From the NCBI GenBank assembly GCA_041389725.1, contig JAWKRG010000006.1:558001-622000 (forward strand): a DNA stretch of 64,000 bases. The letters are read 5' to 3'. The stretch comes from Polyangiaceae bacterium. Lineage in GTDB: Bacteria; Myxococcota_A; Polyangia; Polyangiales; Polyangiaceae. Each line of letters starts with the position of its first letter. The first letter of the stretch is position 1. The position numbers and the translations under genes are program-made. The notes below the pieces were generated by a model. The model did not search any database. It saw nothing but the letters and a program-made list of their open reading frames with translations, and was not told the origin of the DNA. Of this stretch, positions 1-6,889 are shown piece by piece.

Positions 1-1
1 C

Positions 2-526
2 GAGCGGACCCCAGCACCGCGCCGCGCCCTCGAACGAAAAGCATCGGACGACGATCTACCGGAGTGGCTGCCCTGGCTGGTGATGGTCGGCTTGATCGTG
101 CTCGGCGCCTTGGGTGCCGCTGGTGTGTTCTCACGCAAGGCGCCCAAGTCGAGGGATTCGGCCGCGGCCATGCCAGCCGCGGAAGCAACGGCGGCCCGTC
201 CGTCGAGCATTTCGGCGCAACACCTGCTCGTTCAGTACAAGGGCTCGGCACGCGCTCCCGCTGAGATCACCCGCAGCAAAGACGAGGCGAAGGCGCGGGC
301 AACCGAGGCTCTGGGCAAGGCCAAGGGTGGCGCGAACTTCGATCAGCTCGCTGCCGAGTACTCCGACGAGCCGGGCGCGAAGACCGGCTTTGGGAAGCTG
401 GGGAATTTCACCCCCGAGCGCATGGTCAAGCCTTTCAGCGACGCCGCCTTCGCCCTGGAGGTTGGCGCGATCTCCGACGTGGTGGAGACTCCCTTTGGCT
501 TCCATGTCATCAAGCGGACGGAGTAG
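2..526 (+). CDS. Membrane-anchored parvulin-type peptidyl-prolyl isomerase, 5' partial
   Basis: The reading frame is open from the left window edge, so the true start lies outside; 174 codons are visible. A charged stretch (ERKASDDDLPEW) leads into a hydrophobic segment (WLPWLVMVGLIVLGALGAA) that fits a single membrane anchor. After a short linker comes a parvulin/rotamase domain of about 105 residues, with the hallmarks AQHLLVQY, YSDEPGAKTG, GNFTPERMVKPF, and the C-terminal FGFHVIKRTE. Such domains catalyse cis-trans isomerisation of prolyl bonds, usually for folding of secreted proteins. The next gene, 7 bases downstream, is a clear paralogue that is lipid-anchored instead. An internal GTG/ATG pair at 80-85 is unlikely to be the start because it would cut the anchor. 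Substrate unknown. Confidence 0.85.
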   Translation, partial: ERTPAPRRALERKASDDDLPEWLPWLVMVGLIVLGALGAAGVFSRKAPKSRDSAAAMPAAEATAARPSSISAQHLLVQYKGSARAPAEITRSKDEAKARATEALGKAKGGANFDQLAAEYSDEPGAKTGFGKLGNFTPERMVKPFSDAAFALEVGAISDVVETPFGFHVIKRTE

Positions 527-533
527 CAGTCGC

Positions 534-1043
534 ATGCGGTCGCGCTCGTCAACGTGGTTGAGCTGCGGCATCGTCGTCGCGCTCAGCGGCTGCGTGGTCA
601 CGACTCACGAGAGTGTGAGCGAACCGCCACGAGGCGCCACGCGACCCATCTGGCCGCCGCTGGGCACCCCGCTTCCCGAGACGGACGACGGGGCGGGCAG
701 CACCACGGCGACGACCCCAGACACCATTGGCGCACGGCACATCCTCGTGATGTATCGCGGCGGCATGCGCGCCCCGGCGAGCGTGACGCGTAGCAAAGAC
801 GAGGCGCGCGCCCTCGCCGACGAGGCCCTGGCGCGGGCAAAGGCGGGCGAGGACTTCACGGAGCTGGTGCGTGAATACTCCGACGAGCCCGGCGCGCCCG
901 GTCGCGGCGGAAGCCTGGGGCGCTTCCCGCGCGGAGTGATGGTGCGAGAGTTCGAAAACGTCGCCTTCTCGCTGGAGCCAGGGGAGATCAGCGAAGTCGT
1001 GGAGTCCCCTTTCGGGTTCCACATCATCCAGCGCACCGAGTGA
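534..1043 (+). CDS. Lipoprotein parvulin-type peptidyl-prolyl isomerase
   Basis: The 169-residue protein starts at ATG 534, chosen because it gives a compact signal peptide ending in the lipobox-like LSGC; the frame stays open further upstream but overlaps the preceding gene. After a Pro/Thr-rich linker (about residues 25-70) comes a parvulin domain with ARHILVMYRGG, YSDEPGAPGRGGSLG and FGFHIIQRTE. It closely resembles the preceding isomerase in residue order (both carry APA-x-x-TRSKDEA), so the pair looks like a tandem duplication with different anchors. The likely site of action is the periplasmic face of a membrane. GRGGSLGRF is the expected parvulin glycine loop. Substrate unknown. Confidence 0.85.
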   Translation: MRSRSSTWLSCGIVVALSGCVVTTHESVSEPPRGATRPIWPPLGTPLPETDDGAGSTTATTPDTIGARHILVMYRGGMRAPASVTRSKDEARALADEALARAKAGEDFTELVREYSDEPGAPGRGGSLGRFPRGVMVREFENVAFSLEPGEISEVVESPFGFHIIQRTE

Positions 1044-1070
1044 TCCGCCGCCGGCTGCGAGCGACGGCGG

Positions 1071-2216
1071 CTAGCCGCGCAGCAGATGCTTGGAGATGAC
1101 CAAGCGCTGGATCTCGCTGGTGCCTTCTCCGATTTCACAGATCTTCACGTCGCGCAGGAACCGCTCCACGTCGTATTCCCGGGTGTAGCCGTAGCCACCG
1201 AAGATCTGCAGCGCGTCGTTGCACGCGGCCGTCGCCGCTTCGCTGGTGAAGAGCTTCGCCATGGCTGCTTCGCGAGAGTAGGGCTCGCCGCGATCGCACT
1301 GCCATGCCGCACGATGAATCAAGAGCTCCGCTGCATCCAAGGACGTGGCGGCGTCCGCCAGCTTCCACTGAATGGCTTGGTAGTCGGCGATGGGCTTGCC
1401 GAACGCGGTGCGCTCCTTCGCGTAGCCCAGGGCGAGATTGACCGCGCCGCGTCCGAGACCCAGTGCCATGGCAGCGATCGAGATGCGACCTCGGTCCAGG
1501 ATCTGCATCGTGTCGTAGAAGCCCGAATCCACCGCACCCAGGCGCTGGCTGTCGGCCACGCGCACGTTTTCCAGGGAAAGCTCGACGGTGTCGCTGGAAC
1601 GGCAACCGTACTTCTCGAGCTTCTTCGATGCCGCAAAGCCCGGCGTGCCTCGATCGACGATGAAGGCGGTGATCCCGCGACTCGCCGAAACGCTCGTATT
1701 GGTCCGCGCCAACACGACGCAGAATCCACCCACGGATCCCTGGGTGATGAACATCTTGCTGCCGTTGATCACCCAGTGATCCCCGTCACGCACGGCAGTC
1801 GTGCGTAAGGCAGCACTGTCGGATCCGCTTCCCGGTTCGGTCAGCGCCCAAGCCGCCAGCCACTCCCCCGATGCCGCCCTCGGCAGATAGCGGGCCTTCT
1901 GCGCCTCGTTGCCAAAGGCCAGGATGTGTCCCGTCCCGAGTCCGTTGTGACTCGCGACGGTCAAAGCCAAGGAGCCGTCGACCCGGGCGCACTCTTCCAC
2001 GCAAATGGCGTAGGCAAGGGTGTCCATTCCCGCACCGCCGTACTCCTCGGGAATGCGTATGCCGAGCAGGCCCAGCTCCGCGAGCTTCGGCACCAGCTCA
2101 CTGGGGAATCGTTCTTCGGCGTCCCACTTGCGCGCGTGAGGACGAACCTCACGCTCGCAGAACTCGCGGACGGACTGACGCAGGATGCGATGGGGTTCGG
2201 ATAGCTCGAAATCCAC
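1071..2216 (-). CDS. Acyl-CoA dehydrogenase
   Basis: A 381-residue flavoprotein of standard family length that would oxidise an acyl-CoA to the 2-enoyl-CoA, passing electrons to an electron-transfer flavoprotein. Visible family signatures are the N-terminal helical domain, the FAD/substrate motif WALTEPGSGSDS, the beta domain with GSKMFITQG, and the C-terminal QIFGGYGYTREYDVERFLRD followed by EIGEGTSEIQ. The Glu of the GEGT segment aligns with the catalytic base of short- and medium-chain enzymes. The GTG at 2216 is preferred over TTG at 2234 because a GGAAGG ribosome-binding site lies 6 bases upstream of it. No beta-oxidation or ETF genes adjoin, so chain length and pathway (fatty acid or branched-chain amino acid) cannot be told. 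Confidence 0.9.
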   Translation of the reverse strand: MDFELSEPHRILRQSVREFCEREVRPHARKWDAEERFPSELVPKLAELGLLGIRIPEEYGGAGMDTLAYAICVEECARVDGSLALTVASHNGLGTGHILAFGNEAQKARYLPRAASGEWLAAWALTEPGSGSDSAALRTTAVRDGDHWVINGSKMFITQGSVGGFCVVLARTNTSVSASRGITAFIVDRGTPGFAASKKLEKYGCRSSDTVELSLENVRVADSQRLGAVDSGFYDTMQILDRGRISIAAMALGLGRGAVNLALGYAKERTAFGKPIADYQAIQWKLADAATSLDAAELLIHRAAWQCDRGEPYSREAAMAKLFTSEAATAACNDALQIFGGYGYTREYDVERFLRDVKICEIGEGTSEIQRLVISKHLLRG

Positions 2217-2336
2217 GGGGCACCTTCCGGGCAAGGGTGGGCCAGTGGCAGCGAACTACCACGAATCCGTTGCGGAAAGATCCCTTTGCACCGGCCTAGC
2301 GGTTCAACCACTCCGCCGCGGCGACCGCGGACTCGG

Positions 2337-3449
2337 TCAGGGCGACGCCGTGGGCTTGGCGCCTTCGACCAAAGTGCCCAGCAGCTTGAGCTTCTCCTCG
2401 TCGGATAGCTTCAGCTTGGCAGCTTCTTCGCTCGATTGGTCCGTCGACAGCACCTGGGATTCGTCGCCGACACCAAACAATTGGCTGCCCTGACGACCCA
2501 CGATCCACGCCACAGCCGGGCTCTGATCGTCGTCCTTGCGGCTGAAGCTCACGGCGTCATAGACGACGCCCTTCAAGGTCTTGGCCCCCTCGAGCTTGGA
2601 GAAGGTCTTGAGCACGTCCTTGGCGCTCGCTTCGTCGGGCCGCTCCGCAGACAGCACGCGCCAGCGCTTGTCGCCGTCCTTGTAGTAGCCGACGGCGCCC
2701 GCTCCGGCACCGGAGACATCGAGTAGATCTCCGGACTCGTAGGACACGCCGAGATTCACGCGCTTGTCCGTGGGCAGTCGAGTCACGGGTTTGGGAAAGG
2801 CCTTGTCCCCAGGCAAACGTTCGCCCATGGCCTTGGCCAGGGGCGGCACGACCTTCTTGCTGCTGTCTTTGAGCTGATCAGGCGACTCGAGCTCGTTGGT
2901 GTAGGAGAGCTCCGCGACGTACTCACCACGCCACACGTACGCGATGCCCGTACCGAGCGCAGCCGCAGTCCCCGCCTCCAGCGAGGCCGGAGCAACCTCG
3001 GCGGGGTCGCCGTCGGCGATCACGCGTTTGGTGAAGAAGCCGTAGGCACCCTCGAGCGTGGCGAAGCGGCTGAGGTTCACGTTGACGGAGCCTGGCGATC
3101 CGCCACCATCGATGTAGCGCAGCGTGACGACGCGCTTGAGACCGAACCCCTTGTAGACTTCGCACTCGCCATCGAACAGCTCGGTGCACACCTTGTCGAG
3201 GGAGCCAGGCGCGTTCTCGCCGAAAGCGCGCGTCTCCCCGTTGGGATCGACGCAGTACCCGCCCGCGCTGCGCGGGAAGAACGCCGCCGAGGCCGTGTCC
3301 TTGACCGTCCCACCACCACCGGCGCAGGCCCCAGGCTTGCTGCTCTCGATCGGCGGCGGCGCCGCGCCACGGGGCTGGGCGGCGTCGTCTTTCTTGTCGC
3401 AGGCCGCAAAGAGCAGAAGGCTGAGCACACAAAGACTGAGACGGGGCAT
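2337..3449 (-). CDS. DUF6599-like lipoprotein
   Basis: The 370-residue protein starts at ATG 3449 with a signal peptide ending in LLLFAAC (lipobox, Cys at about 17). A longer frame (to 3533) would merely run into the intergenic region. The mature part begins with a Lys/Asp-rich linker, then a segment (about 60-180) with FGENAPGSLDKV, LFDGECEVYKGFGLKR and YGFFTKRVIADGD. This order resembles DUF6599 proteins, which are secreted or lipid-anchored and of unknown function. The second half repeats a similar theme (SYESGDLLDVSGAGAGAVGY). It diverges from the minor pilin operon across a 205-base gap. Assignment to DUF6599 is from memory of the family pattern and is moderate. Confidence 0.7.
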   Translation of the reverse strand: MPRLSLCVLSLLLFAACDKKDDAAQPRGAAPPPIESSKPGACAGGGGTVKDTASAAFFPRSAGGYCVDPNGETRAFGENAPGSLDKVCTELFDGECEVYKGFGLKRVVTLRYIDGGGSPGSVNVNLSRFATLEGAYGFFTKRVIADGDPAEVAPASLEAGTAAALGTGIAYVWRGEYVAELSYTNELESPDQLKDSSKKVVPPLAKAMGERLPGDKAFPKPVTRLPTDKRVNLGVSYESGDLLDVSGAGAGAVGYYKDGDKRWRVLSAERPDEASAKDVLKTFSKLEGAKTLKGVVYDAVSFSRKDDDQSPAVAWIVGRQGSQLFGVGDESQVLSTDQSSEEAAKLKLSDEEKLKLLGTLVEGAKPTASP

Positions 3450-3654
3450 GGGGGCTCGAATAGAACGGGCCGCAGGATCCGGCAATTCCCAGCCGGAAGT
3501 CCGGCCCGCCGGCCGGCAGTCAGCGCTCTGCAATCATTACATAGCGTCGCAATCCTTACCGGGCGGGCACCACGAGGGCTGCAAAAACCAGGACAAACTC
3601 AACCCTGACGGGGGTGATCGGCTGGGCACAACCCTTGCTGATCTGGCTTTCCTG
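3450..3654. promoter_or_regulatory. Divergent intergenic region with GC-rich hairpin
   Basis: This 205-base stretch separates the DUF6599-like lipoprotein gene (minus) from the minor pilin operon (plus). It holds a 6-bp inverted repeat, GCCGGA-AG-TCCGGC (3492-3505), followed by the self-complementary GCCGGCCGGC, and near its right end a candidate sigma-54 promoter listed separately. No convincing sigma-70 boxes were seen for the leftward gene. Confidence 0.5.
3624..3639 (+). promoter_or_regulatory. Candidate sigma-54 (-24/-12) promoter for minor pilin operon
   Basis: GGGCACAACCCTTGCT carries GGCAC and TTGCT with the -24 GG and -12 GC dinucleotides exactly 10 bases apart, as RpoN promoters require. 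The mismatches to consensus are G for T before GG and A for G after GGCAC. Initiation would be near 3650, only about 5 bases before the GTG chosen for the first pilin gene, so the message would be nearly leaderless or the start codon is misjudged. PilS, which acts through sigma-54 activator PilR in other bacteria, is encoded at 52.7-54.0 kb. Confidence 0.5.
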
Positions 3655-4332
3655 GTGGTGTACCCAAAGACCCGGATCTCCCGCTTCGAGCCTCGCAAGG
3701 GGCAGCGAGGCTTCACGCTCCTCGAGCTGATCGTGGTGGTGATCATCATCGCGGTCCTGAGCGTGCTGGCCATCCCCGCGGTGCTGAACCAGCTGCGGGA
3801 CCGCCGTGTGGAGAACGGCGCGCTGGAGATCGGCGCCCTCTATCGCAACGCTCGCATGCGGGCCATGGCTCGGGGCGGGGCCGTCCTCGTCCGCTTCGAC
3901 GGAACCGTCTCACCCCAAGGCCGCGTGGAAGTGCGGGAGGCGCTGCGTGGCAACGTCGGCGGGGATCCGAACTGTCAGCAACTCCCCGTCTCCAGTTGTT
4001 CCCTGTCCACGTGGGTCAATGGCAATCCGGACAACAAGCTGCTGAGCCAGTTCGACCCGGCCAATCGCGCCGAGTGGAATACGTTGTTCTTGACCATGAA
4101 CGGACCGCCGCCGGCCAACGCCGGCGTGCAACCGAACATGGACATCTGCTTCACGCCCATGGGACGCGCCTTCGTTCGCTTTGCTCAGGTCGGGCCCTTC
4201 GTCCCGTTGACGGGCGTGTCGAAGGTGACCGTTGCACGCAAAGCCGGCGGCAACCAGGTCGGGTTGGCCCGCTCGGTCCTCGTCCTCCCCAACGGCCACG
4301 CCCGCGGCGGCCCAGCGAGCGCGCCGCCATGA
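3655..4332 (+). CDS. Minor pilin, FimT/FimU (GspH family)
   Basis: A type IV pilus minor pilin of about 225 residues. The type III signal is clear: a basic leader ending in KGQRG, cleaved before FTLLELIVVVIIIAVLSVLA, with the Glu at mature position 5 needed for pilin assembly. The globular part contains cysteine pairs (NCQQLPVSSC) and the GspH/FimT-like RNARMRAMARGGAVLVRFDG. No ATG lies near; tandem GTGs at 3655 and 3658 give a leader of usual length but have no obvious ribosome-binding site. It is the first gene of a five-gene minor pilin operon in the same order as fimU-pilV-pilW-pilX-pilY1 of Pseudomonas, and overlaps the next gene by ATGA. Minor pilins prime pilus assembly at the inner membrane. 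Confidence 0.85.
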   Translation: MVYPKTRISRFEPRKGQRGFTLLELIVVVIIIAVLSVLAIPAVLNQLRDRRVENGALEIGALYRNARMRAMARGGAVLVRFDGTVSPQGRVEVREALRGNVGGDPNCQQLPVSSCSLSTWVNGNPDNKLLSQFDPANRAEWNTLFLTMNGPPPANAGVQPNMDICFTPMGRAFVRFAQVGPFVPLTGVSKVTVARKAGGNQVGLARSVLVLPNGHARGGPASAPP

Positions 4333-4922
4333 AAGCAAAGCGCGGGTACACGCTCATCGAGCTGCTGATCGCAGTCACGGTCTTCGCCATCGGGGTGTCG
4401 GGCGTGATCGCGATGCAAAAGGTGACCGTCGCGGCCAACCTGCACGCGAAGGAGCTCTCCGTCGCCACGCACATTGCCCAGGCTTGGGGAGAGCAACTGG
4501 CCGCAGACGCCGCCGCCTGGAATCACCCCTCGCCCCGCAACGCCGCCAGCGACATTGGAGAAACGCGCTGGCTGGTCAACGTGACGGGCAATGCTGGGGT
4601 CTGGTTTCGCCCCGCCTACGACGGCGTGCTGAACTTCGGGCCCAGCTTCGACGTGCTGGGCAACGTCGTTCCGGACGCGCAGCTGCAGCAAGCCCACTAT
4701 TGCACGCACATCCGCCTCTCCTGGCTCTACCCCGACAACGCCGGCAACGGCCTGCTGCGGGCCGAGGTGCGCGTCTTTTGGCTGCGCGAAGGCATGGGTG
4801 GAACCGTGGACGGGCTCGGGATCTGCGACTCGAACACGGACCCCACTGCCGTCGAGGGCGCCAGCGAGCGCTACCACTTCGTGCATCAAACCACGGCCAT
4901 CAAACAGGCGACGGCCCAATGA
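4329..4922 (+). CDS. pilV: Minor pilin PilV-like
   Basis: A 197-residue prepilin with leader MKAKRG cleaved before YTLIELLIAVTVFAIGVSGV; the Glu at mature position 5 is present. The segment GVIAMQKVTVAANLHAKELSVATHIAQAW is typical of PilV, where a second helix follows the hydrophobic N-helix. The start ATG overlaps the stop of the FimT-like gene (ATGA), and its own stop overlaps the next start the same way, so translation is coupled throughout. In characterised pili, PilV joins PilW, PilX and the FimU-type pilin in a tip/priming complex that supports PilY1. The product is expected in the inner membrane before assembly and at the pilus tip afterwards. Confidence 0.85.
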   Translation: MKAKRGYTLIELLIAVTVFAIGVSGVIAMQKVTVAANLHAKELSVATHIAQAWGEQLAADAAAWNHPSPRNAASDIGETRWLVNVTGNAGVWFRPAYDGVLNFGPSFDVLGNVVPDAQLQQAHYCTHIRLSWLYPDNAGNGLLRAEVRVFWLREGMGGTVDGLGICDSNTDPTAVEGASERYHFVHQTTAIKQATAQ

Positions 4923-6193
4923 GCCGCCGCAGTCGACCCAAGTCCCGTGGCTTCACGCTGGTGGAGCTCATGGTCGCGGTCACCGGCGGCATGTTCATCG
5001 CGCTGGCGGTGTTCGCTCTGGCTTCGGACGCGGGCCGCTTCTACAAGCGAGAGTCGCGCGTGTCCGATGCCACCCTGGCGGGATTGGTCGGCTTCGAGCG
5101 GCTGCGCGTCGACCTTGCGCGTGCCGGCTTCCTCGGCACGCCGAACGTGCGGCAGGACCCGCGCCTGTGCGGCGACCCCGTCACGGATCCGACCTGGCCC
5201 CAGGAGCTGAAGCGCATGGCCAGCGTTCGCATCGATCTGGGAGCGTCGCCCGCCAACAACACCCTGGCAGCCAATGGTCTGTCGCCGGATCGCGTCGTGC
5301 TGTCGGGCAGCTACTCCTCCGTCGACCAGTTCCCGATCTGGAACGTGCAGAATACCGGCGCCAACTTCGTCGTCTTCCTGCAAGCCAACATCGGTCCGCT
5401 CGCACGGCTCGGCTACGCCGCAAGTCTGGACCAGGCGGCCCTGCTGAATCAGATCTTCATGGCCGGGCGCGGTCTGCGCATCCAGGACGTCTCCGGAGAG
5501 CTGCAGTACGGCACCATCCAGTCCGTCGTGGCAGGGGCAGTGCCGCAGGTGATCCTGTCTCAGAACCCCACGCTCCGCTTCCGGCAGGTGGCGGGCAACA
5601 CCTGCGGGCTGAAGGGCAACGTGACGGGCGCGGTCGCCAACGTGATCAACTTCGTGCAGTACGACCTGCGCAACCTGAACTCGTCTTCCAACTTCGGCGC
5701 CGCGAATCCGGCCTACGCCCCGCTCTACGGCGACAGCGTGAGCGCCGACTACGACGCGGACCGCACGGACTTGGTTCGGGTGGAGCTCGACACCAGTGGC
5801 ACCCCCCTGGCGGGCACCGAAGAGCTCGTGGCCGAGTATGCGGTCGACTTCAAGGTTGGAGTGACGGCCATCACGGGGCTCCTGAACGGGACGGACCCGA
5901 CCCTCTCCAGCTTCGCGCCGGGCAATGCCCAGATCACGAACTGGGCCGGCGACATCACGGTCAACGCCAACGCGAATCAGGGGCCGCATCGCTTGCGCGC
6001 GCTGCGCGCGCGGCTCAGCGTGCGCTCGCGAGAGGCGGACCGCGAGGCCGCCATCATCGGTGCCTCGGGGACCCCCATCGCACCCGGACTCTACCGCATC
6101 GGCCTGGGCAACGCGGGCGGCGCACCCTTCGCGCGCGTGCGCACGCTGCAGGCGGACATCACCCTTCACAACCAAATGGGGTTGCTATGGTGA
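4919..6193 (+). CDS. pilW: Minor pilin PilW-like
   Basis: A 424-residue protein with prepilin leader (basic RRSRPKSRG, then FTLVELMVAVTGGMFIALAVF) and Glu at mature position 5. PilW proteins are the largest minor pilins, and the long globular domain fits: SDATLAGLVGFERLRVDLARAGFLG follows the N-helix and is a family hallmark. The C-terminal half includes ADYDADRTDLVRVELD and RLRALRARLSVRSREADREA, the latter a strand-rich segment often seen at PilW C-termini. It is coupled by ATGA to pilV and overlaps pilX by 7 bases. The Asp-rich YDADRTD could hold a metal, but this is not established. Confidence 0.85.
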   Translation: MSRRSRPKSRGFTLVELMVAVTGGMFIALAVFALASDAGRFYKRESRVSDATLAGLVGFERLRVDLARAGFLGTPNVRQDPRLCGDPVTDPTWPQELKRMASVRIDLGASPANNTLAANGLSPDRVVLSGSYSSVDQFPIWNVQNTGANFVVFLQANIGPLARLGYAASLDQAALLNQIFMAGRGLRIQDVSGELQYGTIQSVVAGAVPQVILSQNPTLRFRQVAGNTCGLKGNVTGAVANVINFVQYDLRNLNSSSNFGAANPAYAPLYGDSVSADYDADRTDLVRVELDTSGTPLAGTEELVAEYAVDFKVGVTAITGLLNGTDPTLSSFAPGNAQITNWAGDITVNANANQGPHRLRALRARLSVRSREADREAAIIGASGTPIAPGLYRIGLGNAGGAPFARVRTLQADITLHNQMGLLW

Positions 6194-6879
6194 GGCGACG
6201 ACCCTCGAGACGTCACGAGCGCGGTGCGTCCGTGTTCATCGTGCTGTTGGTGATCACGCTGCTGACGGCGATCGGCATCTTCTCGGCGCGCTCCGCCAGC
6301 CTGGTGGATCAGGCCGCGGGCTTCGATCGTCAGCTGGTCCAGACCCAGTACCTGACGGAGTTCGCGGGACGAGCCGTCAGCGCCGAACTGGGCGACGGCG
6401 CTGCCAAGTCGTACCTGGACAAGATCCGTCAGGGCACCGACAAGTGCGAGGCCAACAAGAACGTGGCGCCCGTGCCGGGCATGCCCATCGCTTGCTACAA
6501 GCTCTACGTGTCGGAAATCGCGGACCGCGTGAACGCCAAGACCGGCACCACCTTGATCGAGAAACAAACGGTCGCCAACAGCGGCAGCCTCGGTCCGAAA
6601 CTCGGAGTTGCCGGACTCGGCAGTGCCTCCGAAGGCGTGTTCGTGGTGGAGATGACCGAGCCCTTCGAGACCGTTCCCAACCCGGGATCCGAGGTTGGCG
6701 GGCAGCAGAACAACGCGTTCCGCGACGTGCAGGTGACCCTTACGGCCATGGGACAGGTGCGGCCCCTGGACGTCGGCGGCGGGGGTGCGGATCCCTGGTG
6801 CGCGGTCAACGCATCGAGCACGGCAGCCAGCGTGGCGGCGCTGCGCGCCCATGTCACCTTGAAGAACGTACACCGGTGA
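6187..6879 (+). CDS. pilX: Minor pilin PilX-like
   Basis: A 230-residue protein starting at ATG 6187, inside the end of pilW. The N-terminus (RRHERGASVFIVLLVITLLTAIGIFSA) has a basic stretch, a Gly before the hydrophobic helix and AR-x-A-x-LVDQAAG after it, as in PilX. The usual Glu at mature position 5 is missing: after the Gly the sequence reads ASVFIVLL. PilX family members often deviate there. A single pair of cysteines (CEANK, CYKLY) and a third near the C-terminus could form a disulfide. Position between pilW and pilY1 supports the name. Ten bases separate it from pilY1, with GGAGAGAG as ribosome-binding site. Confidence 0.8.
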   Translation: MVRRRPSRRHERGASVFIVLLVITLLTAIGIFSARSASLVDQAAGFDRQLVQTQYLTEFAGRAVSAELGDGAAKSYLDKIRQGTDKCEANKNVAPVPGMPIACYKLYVSEIADRVNAKTGTTLIEKQTVANSGSLGPKLGVAGLGSASEGVFVVEMTEPFETVPNPGSEVGGQQNNAFRDVQVTLTAMGQVRPLDVGGGGADPWCAVNASSTAASVAALRAHVTLKNVHR

Positions 6880-6889
6880 GGAGAGAGCG

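Noticed and set aside
4232..6879. Long overlapping frames in the pilus operon (over 600 codons)
   Set aside because: These are GC-rich shadow frames of pilV, pilW and pilX; Arg/Ala-rich composition and no domain.
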